From: Pleurotus djamor
Taxonomy: Eukaryota > Basidiomycota > Agaricomycetes > Agaricales > Pleurotaceae
Direction: 5' to 3'
NCBI GenBank assembly: GCA_029747585.1
Contig: JAPEVF010001086.1
Coordinates: 1-14,135, forward strand
Length of the DNA: 14,135 bases
Of this stretch, positions 7,701 through 14,135 are shown one piece after another. Under the pieces are notes generated by a model. It was given only the letters and a program-made list of their open reading frames with translations. It was not told the origin of the DNA and did not search any database. A program made the translations under genes and the position numbers. Position 1 is the first letter of the stretch. Every line of letters begins with the position of its first letter.

Positions 7701-9178
7701 ATGTCAATCGACGCACTACACATCTCCCCTGGGCCTCAGTCTCCCTTGAGGCTCATGCCTACCTCTAATGCTCAAGACAAGCCACTACCGCTAGTGCCGC
7801 ATTCCCCTCCCGCGCAGTCGCTGTCGGTCTCCGTGGTATCGATGGCGCGGAAGGCGAGGGCAAGGAAAGCGGCGCCCATGCGCAATACTCATGATCAGTC
7901 AGCAGAAGCTCAATACATCGACACTGTGTTGAGGTTGGCCAAGTTAGAGCTCAACGAACATGTCCCCCAGGCGACCGACGCCAGAGACAGAGTATTCGAC
8001 AAAGCTATCGACTTCAACTCTCGGCGCCTCGTGTCTCTCTCATGTCCAGGCGAACTAAACACGAGGTCAAGCCGAGAACCTGATGTGATTAGTATACCTT
8101 CTTCGGCGAGCTCTGCATCCTCGTCTTCTAGATCGAAAGGCGGTTCTACTCTATCCGCACCGCCTTCATCTACTGTCCGTTGTAGTGGACATACACTTGA
8201 TGGACATCGGTGCAAGCGTACCATCAAGATACATTCCGGCATGGCCAACCGTTACAAGGACGTAGAACATTTTTGCCATCAACACCGTCCTCGCCTCTTA
8301 GAACCCACAGGGTTTTACCTCAACAACGAGAGCGTCTGGATTGTTTTTAGCGGTGCGTTTCGGCTCAATGGTGTGATGAAGAACGCGGCTGATGTTTCGC
8401 TTGCTCATGGAGATTGGATACCCAAATATCTACATAAGGATACCCAGGCTGCTCTTCGAGTAGAGATGGAAAAGCCCATCTCCGCGTCCGATGGACCTGG
8501 CTACATCTATGCGTTTGAGATACGAGGTATGTTATGGTACAATCAAATTTAGGTGGTATGAATTATCCCAACAGACCCAAGGACCGAGAAACTTCGTATC
8601 AAAGTCGGACGCGCCGTCAATGTTGTAAAGCGAATCTATCAATGGGAAAAGCAGTGTAAGACTCATGAGCACGTCCTCCGTGGTTTCTACCCGGACTTTG
8701 AGGAAAATAATGCGTCGAAAAAACCTAGCAGTCGTCTCAAAGGCTTGATACAACTTGGACCGCCTGCAGCTTGGTGTCATCGCCTTGGTATGTGCTCACG
8801 ACTAACCGTGCCGATGGTTCTTTATCGACGTCTTCTCGTCCTGCAGAGCGACTTATCCATCTTGAATTGGCCGATTTGACTTCAAGGCGGTCCTACTTGG
8901 ATCCTGCATGGCCAGACGTAACGACTTCCGCAGCCTCTCCACAGATTGACGGGACGAAATCTGCATCATCGAGTTGCATTGATTGTGAGTCGACAGCCAA
9001 GTTTCCTCTGGAGTGCCATTAAACTTATCCCTCATTTCAAGGCGGCCAAGCCCATATGGAGATTTTTGATTTCGCTCGTCCAAAGCACTCTAAACTCAAA
9101 AACAAAGAATGGGAAACGCTCGTCCTGCCAGTCATACAGAAATGGGGGCGTTTCATCAGTCAAATTTCTGACTCCTGA
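7701..9178 (+). CDS. DUF1766/T5orf172 (GIY-YIG-like) domain protein
   Basis: Exons 7701-8526, 8575-8787, 8847-8984 and 9042-9178 give 437 residues; each intron splits a codon and each join restores a conserved stretch. Residues 1-155 are basic and Ser/Pro-rich. Next comes a Cys/His cluster (C161, C171, C192, H193, H195) of possible zinc-binding type. The T5orf172-like core follows: GYIYAFEI (267-274), RIKVGRAVNVVKRIYQWEKQC (283-303) and ERLIHLEL (347-354). This fold is related to GIY-YIG nucleases, with GYIY and KVG standing where those two motifs lie, followed by Arg and Glu. Fungal relatives include the meiotically up-regulated Mug113 type; their substrate is unknown, so I call no reaction. 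The C-terminal stretch KHSKLKNKEWETLVLPVIQK (412-431) looks helical. A nuclease role is possible but inferred from fold family only. Confidence 0.87.
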
Positions 9179-9591
9179 ACCCAAACATTCGGTTCGAACA
9201 CCATGCCTACACGTACCCAAACTTATGGAACAAAGAGCATATGTAGTCACTGCTATGTCTATGTCAATGCCGCATTATTGTCTCATTCATTGTCCGCCCC
9301 TAAAACCCCGAAAGAACAAAAGATCATCGTTCCCATTTAGGCAAGTCACCCCTGTCTATTGTTCCCACGCTCATCCAAGGGAAACAATACCGCCTCCGCC
9401 ATTGTTCTCTGAACCTGTTATAAGGGCTGGCGACGATGGTGAGTTCCCCACTTTACTCTCTTTCCTTCACTTCCTAACGTTGACGTTACGCTTTCAGGCC
9501 TTCTCCACTTCTTCCACTACGCCTACGATTTCCACCTTTACTTCCATCCATTCAACTTCACCCATCAATTACCGTTGAATCGACGACTAGA
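9179..9591. other. Intergenic region and leader of the cupredoxin gene
   Basis: About 410 bp with no gene. It holds a TATA-like site at 9419-9424, then a pyrimidine-rich stretch (about 9447-9560) typical of fungal transcription starts. A GTGAGT at 9439 and a TTTCAG ending at 9498 could form a leader intron, but the donor is only about 15 nt past the TATA site, so both cannot be used in the usual way. Confidence 0.45.
9419..9424 (+). promoter_or_regulatory. Likely TATA box of the cupredoxin gene
   Basis: TATAAG precedes a CT-rich tract by about 25-30 nt, the usual spacing to a start site, giving a leader of about 130-140 nt before ATG 9592. Confidence 0.4.
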
Positions 9592-10790
9592 ATGCTATCC
9601 AACTTCATTGTTACTTTCGCCAGCTTGGCTTTAGCACGCGCTGCTACATTTGACGTCTCTGTCGGTGGCCCAGGCATTTTGAAATTCGACCCGGAGTTTG
9701 TCGTAAGTCTCTTTCGTGNTTTTTTTTTTTTTTGCCCTTCTTGTACTGAAAGGCGCGATGAACTAGACTGCCGCTCGAGGGGACATCGTCCGTTTCATTT
9801 TCAAGCAGAAAAATCATACTGCTACCCAATCGACCTTCGAGAACCCATGCCAGGCTGCTCAGGGAGGATTTGACTCTGGATTGTAAGAATTCAACTGTCG
9901 TTGTGACTTTATTGTGTTTTCTGATGTCTCTTCTTCCTTGTAGCGTTCCAGTAGCCGACTCTGTTGTCGATGACTTCCCAGTTGCGGAACTGACCATCGA
10001 TAACACCAACCCCACATGGGTGTACTGCAAACAGGGTAACCATTGTCAGCAAGGCATGGTTTTCGCTATCAACCCCGCGGATCGGTTCGCCGCCTTCAAA
10101 GCTGCTGCCACAGGTGGTGCAGCTTCTCCCCCTGCTACCTCAGCATCTTCAGCACAAACTGGAGCTGTCACTGTCACTGAGACCGTCACCATCTCTGCAC
10201 CCGCCGCCTCTGCCACCGCCCCTGCAGCGTCCACCAAAGATCACAGAGTTATCGTCGGTNGCCCGGGCAAACTCTTCTACGACCCAGCCAACATCACTGC
10301 CCAAATCGGCGACACCGTCACTTTCGAATTCCGTCAGAAGAACCACACTGTTACTGCGAGCTCTTTCGATGCTCCCTGCAGCCCCCTTTCGCTCACCAGC
10401 CCCTCTGGCGCGCTCGGGTTTGACTCCGGATTCGTCCCAGTTGCTGATAGCGTGACTTCGAGCTTCCCCACGTACACCATCCAGGTCAACGATGTTCGTA
10501 CTTTCTCTTCATCACTATGCATGGCAGAGGCTTATTGTTCTTTGTAGACTCGTCCAATCTGGGCTTACTGCCGTCAAGGAAACCATTGCCAACAGGGAAT
10601 GGTCTTTGCTGTGAACGCTGTCGAGTCGGGCCCCAACAACTTCGATGCCTTCCAGACCAAGGCTCGTGGCAACGGCTCAACCGGTTCCGCAAACAACTCG
10701 AACAGCGCCATTCCTCTCGGATCGAGTAACGTTCGCATTGCTGGCACTGCGATCGCTTTTATCGGTCTGGTCTTTGGCTTCGTCCTATAA
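9592..10790 (+). CDS. Secreted, GPI-anchored protein with two cupredoxin domains
   Basis: Exons 9592-9702, 9767-9882, 9944-10493 and 10548-10790 give 339 residues. Residues 1-17 are a signal peptide ending at ALARA. Cupredoxin domain 1 spans about 19-120 and domain 2 about 177-283, joined by an A/S/T/P-rich linker (about 129-173). Each has the pattern of a type I copper site: His in QKNHT (H54, H210), then CxxGNHCxxGM with Cys104/His109/Met114 and Cys267/His272/Met277. Further Cys (65/110, 221/273) could form disulfides. The tail is N/S/G-rich, then hydrophobic (IAGTAIAFIGLVFGFVL), as in a GPI signal. Such proteins are commonly called extracellular serine-rich or blue-copper-like proteins in mushrooms; they lack the size and copper clusters of laccases. 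They sit on the cell surface with unknown electron partners. The n at 10260 makes residue 182 uncertain; domain 1 has Gly there. Confidence 0.9.
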
Positions 10791-11128
10791 GCCTGTTTCG
10801 TTTCTTTATGACCCCCACGGACAATCTATGGCGTGGAATTTGGGATTTTATATCACGACGAGTGACGACGACGACGATCACCACCATCATTTGTAGCAGT
10901 AGCGTGTTCATGCATTCGTTCTGGACTTTCCTATTACTTCTTTGTATCCAGTAGAGGTACCTCCATCACGCACTAACACTATATCGGCCTAGTAGCTACT
11001 AATATTGTTGTTTTAATGTACTCGAGGGTTATACGACGTTTCCCCTTGATTGCTTTGGTATTTTGACTGTGGTTAGGCGCCCACTGAAGCATTGACGAAC
11101 ACCTACAACTGACCCACCACTCTCAACA
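10791..11128. other. Intergenic region, cupredoxin gene to PDCD5 gene
   Basis: About 340 bp holding the cupredoxin 3' region and the PDCD5 promoter. A short GAC run occurs at 10864-10877, followed by CAC/CAT triplets. No TATA box stands at a useful distance from ATG 11129. I see no gene. Confidence 0.45.
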
Positions 11129-11743
11129 ATGGAGACTATATCTTCCCTTCAACCAACTGGAAACATGACGGGACAACCTACTTCCGAAGAAGACCAAGCA
11201 AAACGAGTTCAGGAAGAAGAAATGCGCCGCAATGTTCTCTCTACGATATTGGAACCGGACGCACGAGAGCGGTGTACGTCGCTGGATCCCTGCCTCTCAG
11301 TAACTCATATTCAAGAGCTTCACTATCCCATCACGTACAACCTTATCCTTCGAATAACATTGGTACGGCTGGATCTGCGCTACTTGCCCCTTTGAACTGC
11401 TTCGTATCAGTATCTCGCATTGCTCTTGTGAGCGCAGAGAGATCTCGACAGATTGAGGCCATCATCCTCAGGATGGCTCAGTCTGGACAAATACGAGGTC
11501 GTGTAACAGAGGCTCAACTCATTGATCTACTCGAACAGGTCAGATGCTTTGGTGTTGATGTGGATCAGTTGTGACTCATCTTTGCGGTCGACAGATGGAG
11601 GAGGCTCAAGGAAAGTCGACGGCGAAGCAGAGTAAAATTGTGGTAAGCCCACATTTCCCTATATGCGTATTTCTTTACTAAGTTGATATATCTTCTGCAA
11701 GTATCAACGAAGGAAGGATTTCGACGACGATTTCGATATCTAG
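11129..11743 (+). CDS. PDCD5: PDCD5/TFAR19 family DNA-binding protein (four exons)
   Basis: Exons 11129-11273, 11411-11538, 11595-11642 and 11702-11743 give 120 residues, the usual length for the family (about 125). The first intron (137 nt) is set by the donor GTACGT at 11274 and acceptor CAG at 11410, which restore DARERLSRIALV across the join, as conserved in PDCD5. Other marks are EEEMRRNVLSTIL (29-41), the helical core RSRQIEAIILRMAQSGQI and the basic-acidic tail YQRRKDFDDDFDI. Known members form a compact helical bundle, occur from archaea to man, and bind DNA weakly. Human PDCD5 is linked to apoptosis and TIP60 and also binds the CCT chaperonin; the fungal role is little studied. The acidic C-terminus is typical. 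The gene is convergent with the minus-strand gene at 11918, with 174 bp between stops. Confidence 0.92.
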
Positions 11744-11917
11744 TTTTACAGTCCATGTATAAACATATTTTCCAAATTCAAGGTGCAAAGTCCGTTGATG
11801 ATACAAATACAGGTTAGTCTGTCTTGGCTCCCTCCGTTCAGCCACTTTCTCCAGAGTCGAAATGAAGATATTAGGGTATAGTTGCAGTTTGATGGTATAG
11901 TTTGCTTCAAGAGATCA

Positions 11918-12451
11918 TCAATCGTCTTGCTTGATCCATCGCGTTCGTCGTGCCAATCGGCTGTTTCTGGCAATCAGACTTCCTTTCGCCCTCTTCCCTA
12001 CGTCACTGCTTTTCATCTTGTTCTCAACGATCTTGTGCACTGTCGCTAGAAACTCCTCATAAGTGATCGTAGGCGCTTCAAGCGCATCGGCGGCGAAGAA
12101 CAAGTCTGGGGGAGGCGTGTTTGCTGCTTGGAAGTGATTGTCAACTTCGGAGCTCTCTACTTCGCGTTTTCGTCGAAGGTTGAATCTGCTGGTGATTTCG
12201 AGGTCATAGCGTAGCTTGCTTGACGGCGAGATTGCTGAAGCGCTTGGTATGGGCACTGCAGGGAGACCAAGGGCTTTGCGAACGCTCCTCCATCTTCCAT
12301 GAACAGCGACTCGCTTTTGCTGGATCCCGCCTACGTCTAACCCTCGCCCGCCCGTGTGGACTTGGCTCGAGATGCTGCCCCAACATATAAGGAAGATAGA
12401 GAGCACAACTATAAACGCGTATCGTGCTGCTTGATGCGTAGTGGTGATCAT
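11918..12451 (-). CDS. Hypothetical small membrane-anchored protein
   Basis: This is a single open frame of 177 residues with ATG at 12449-12451 and no intron, unlike most neighbours. Residues 10-29 (RYAFIVVLSIFLICWGSISS) form one hydrophobic helix that could be a signal peptide or a signal anchor. The rest is polar, with basic clusters (RRKREVESSE near 104-113 and RLARRTRWIK near the end), and one stretch, ITYEEFLATVHKIVENKM, looks helical. I recognise no family. The length of the clean frame and the leader-like start favour a real gene. A type II membrane protein with a basic lumenal or outer part is one reading. The PAN2 3' end lies upstream on the same strand. Confidence 0.6.
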   Translation of the reverse strand: MITTTHQAARYAFIVVLSIFLICWGSISSQVHTGGRGLDVGGIQQKRVAVHGRWRSVRKALGLPAVPIPSASAISPSSKLRYDLEITSRFNLRRKREVESSEVDNHFQAANTPPPDLFFAADALEAPTITYEEFLATVHKIVENKMKSSDVGKRAKGSLIARNSRLARRTRWIKQDD

Positions 12452-12883
12452 TATGGGATGCTACTCGAAACTCGCCCTTTCTTCGATTTACCTAGTTCAG
12501 ATTTATTCAGCGGGTTAGTTTTGGTAGAATGCAACGAATGGCTGAGGTACCTACCCTGGGCACAGTGTTTAATGAAGCCCCTTGAAATGAAACGGCGGCC
12601 CCCTCGATTTCGCCTTGGGTGGTTACTCTTTGAGATCGACGTCTAGAGGATTTGACGGAGGTGGAGTGAAGGCAGCTAATCAGCCGCGGGTCACTGGACA
12701 CTTGCACGCCTTTCTTGGAAGTACTCGTGCTTACATAAACGACTGTCCCCAGGTTATCCTAGTCAGCTTGCCACTTGTTAGCCTCGCGCACCTCCGACAA
12801 GACTGGTCGATAGTGATTGGGGGGGGGGGGTCGGTTTATTTTCAAACAAGTGGATTCAATTCTCATACAGATACATTTGGACG
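12452..12883. other. Intergenic region, PAN2 3' end to hypothetical gene
   Basis: About 430 bp on the minus-strand path from the PAN2 stop to the start of the small membrane protein. It holds a 12-base G run and no gene I can support. Short open frames on both strands have no recognisable content. Confidence 0.45.
12819..12830 (+). repeat. Poly-G run, 12 bases
   Basis: Twelve consecutive G on the plus strand (C on the minus strand) lie 54 nt beyond the PAN2 stop, in its 3' region. Such runs are prone to slippage and to sequencing error, so the exact length is uncertain. Confidence 0.8.
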
Positions 12884-14135
12884 TCATCTATTTCGTCCAT
12901 GGTGATGTTGCGACGGATACACGCTGGGATTGGGCGATGCAAAGAAGGGCAAGTTAGGTGTGGAAGATCTACTATTGTGTCCAGATGCATAGAAACTCTG
13001 GAAAATAGCAGCCTGGAAGGCGTTCGCTGGGTTACTAAAAGCAAATTCATTGGCAGGGGCTGAAGCTGAAGCTGGTAATGGTGTTGGCGAGGCAGCAGCT
13101 TCTGGTGGTTTCCATCCCTGAATCTCGCGGATTAGCAACTCTCGACGTAGTGATTGAGGGCGTAAAGCTCACATATTGGCGACCTTCACGATATAACTCC
13201 TCCAACTTCTGGTCAAATGTCCCTTGCTCTTCGAATTCATGGTATGCTTTATACAACTTCAGAGCTGAGTGGGCGTCCTCGATGGAGTCATGCACGTCAG
13301 TTTGGATGTTTTCGTGCAGGACAAACCAGGAAAGAAAGCGCAAGGAGAGCCTTCTCTGGCGGTTTCTCAAAAAGTATAGATCCACTGTGTCGATGACCTG
13401 CTCAGGCGGGACGAATATATCTTCGGGCCATGAGGTCAGCCAGACGGCATGAATCAGGACTAAAGACATACTGATGATGCGGAAGTCAGAGGATAGGCCA
13501 TGACCAATAAAGATGCAGCCACGGTCAACGAGCACCCGGAGCTTCTTGTACACCTCCTTGAGCGGTGTAAGGGTGTAAGGGGTGTACCTGGGGTCAAGAT
13601 CACCGACTCCAAGGGGGTGAGCAAATGACAACCAGAGGAAACGATGATAGCTTACTCTTCACACCAGAATGTTTCGTCAAGTAATCGACAATAGCTTCAC
13701 TAGTGTGGATATGATCGTCGATAAATGGGACACCCTCTTTAGGGCCGCTGCCTCGCAGCACGGATACACGCGCCAAACTACGTCGAGGAGGACGTAGTAC
13801 CTTCTTGGTGCCATCAGAGCGAAACTCAGACTCTTCCTAAGGAGACGGGTAAGAATGATGACATGGTTAACTCTTTGTTGAACTTACTAGTTGCATTTGC
13901 ACAAACTCTGCGTCGATGGCAACAAGGGTTCCTGGCTTCGGAAGTTCTTCAAATCGTAGACACTCATGTTTAATCTTTGTCTTGTCTCGATTCCTTTTGA
14001 TGGGGATGGGGAGACGGCTCTCTTAAGATGATGTGAAGGAGCACGTACAAGGATATGGAGGTGTCGCGACAAAGGATAGAACTATCGATTTCCATTGGAA
14101 GCCCACTGAAATCAAACTTATCCCGAACGTCTACA
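12884..14135 (-). CDS. PAN2: PAN2, catalytic subunit of the PAN2-PAN3 deadenylase, C-terminal part
   Basis: Exons in transcription order: 14049-14135 (cut by the window edge), 13888-13993, 13656-13836, 13472-13606, 13173-13420, 12884-13117. They give 329 residues. The DEDDh exonuclease domain is complete: LVAIDAEFVQM (first Asp and Glu), IFIGHGLSSDFRII (Asp), and HDSIEDAHSALKLY (His and Asp). The order VPFIDDHIHTSEAIVDYL, GDLDP, FVPPEQVIDTVDLYFLRNRQRRLSLRFLSW is diagnostic for PAN2. PAN2 with PAN3 shortens mRNA poly(A) tails in the cytoplasm at an early stage of decay, guided by poly(A)-binding protein. The WD40 part and inactive UCH-like domain should lie right of the window. After the nuclease come about 75 residues rich in A, P, S and N, probably disordered. 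Intron 13421-13471 is 51 nt and lacks an in-frame stop. Confidence 0.95.

Noticed and set aside
8946..9578. A 210-codon plus-strand open frame after the DUF1766 core
   Set aside because: It is out of frame with the spliced gene through exon 4 and continues into the promoter of the cupredoxin gene.
13047..13631. A 194-codon minus-strand frame in PAN2 taken as one exon
   Set aside because: It contains two exons read through a 51-nt intron, and intron sequence at both ends. Splicing restores the conserved PAN2 sequence.
1..14135. Mobile elements, CRISPR arrays, tRNA or rRNA genes
   Set aside because: I saw no terminal repeats, transposase or reverse transcriptase motifs, no regularly spaced repeats, and no cloverleaf or rRNA sequence.
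1..14135. A gene cluster for one pathway or a secondary metabolite
   Set aside because: The genes are unrelated housekeeping or orphan families on mixed strands, with no backbone synthase, transporter or pathway regulator.

Overview
The window looks like nuclear DNA of a filamentous basidiomycete, most likely an Agaricomycete. Its genes are dense, sit on both strands and are cut by many short GT-AG introns. I placed 30, mostly 47-66 nt, with branch-site-like CTRAY motifs. The proteins are eukaryotic housekeeping families plus a fungal HET-domain protein and a GPI-anchored cupredoxin. All gene models are my own manual splicing, chosen by reading-frame continuity and family motifs. No species is claimed.

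Layout, left to right. (1) 1-255, minus: 5' end of a mitochondrial lipoyl-domain protein of the pyruvate dehydrogenase complex (protein X or E2), cut by the window edge. (2) 256-1054: no gene I can support; it holds a likely promoter and leader for (1). (3) 1055-2676, minus: RAD1, the 9-1-1 checkpoint clamp subunit, in ten exons that simple ORF calling breaks up. (4) 2774-4343, plus: RAI1/DXO-type decapping nuclease in six exons, divergent from RAD1 with only 97 bp between start codons. (5) 4344-5805: mostly empty, with one weak small gene model at 4675-5005. (6) 5806-7292, plus: HET-domain protein. (7) 7701-9178, plus: DUF1766/T5orf172 (GIY-YIG-like) protein in four exons. (8) 9592-10790, plus: secreted double-cupredoxin protein with a GPI-type tail. 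(9) 11129-11743, plus: PDCD5/TFAR19 family protein in four exons. (10) 11918-12451, minus: unknown small membrane-anchored protein. (11) 12884-14135, minus: 3' part of PAN2 with its complete DEDD exonuclease domain, running off the right edge.

The genes do not form one pathway. Two act on mRNA ends (RAI1 on the 5' end, PAN2 on the poly(A) tail), RAD1 is a DNA-damage checkpoint factor, and the HET protein belongs to a family tied to fungal non-self recognition. I found no transposon, tRNA, rRNA or CRISPR array. The most useful observations concern gene structure: a GC-AG intron and a 22-nt microexon in RAD1, a very short shared RAD1/RAI1 promoter, a stop-free 51-nt intron inside the PAN2 catalytic domain, and two copies of a cupredoxin domain that share no intron position. 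Three single ambiguous bases (n) lie at 749, 9719 and 10260.
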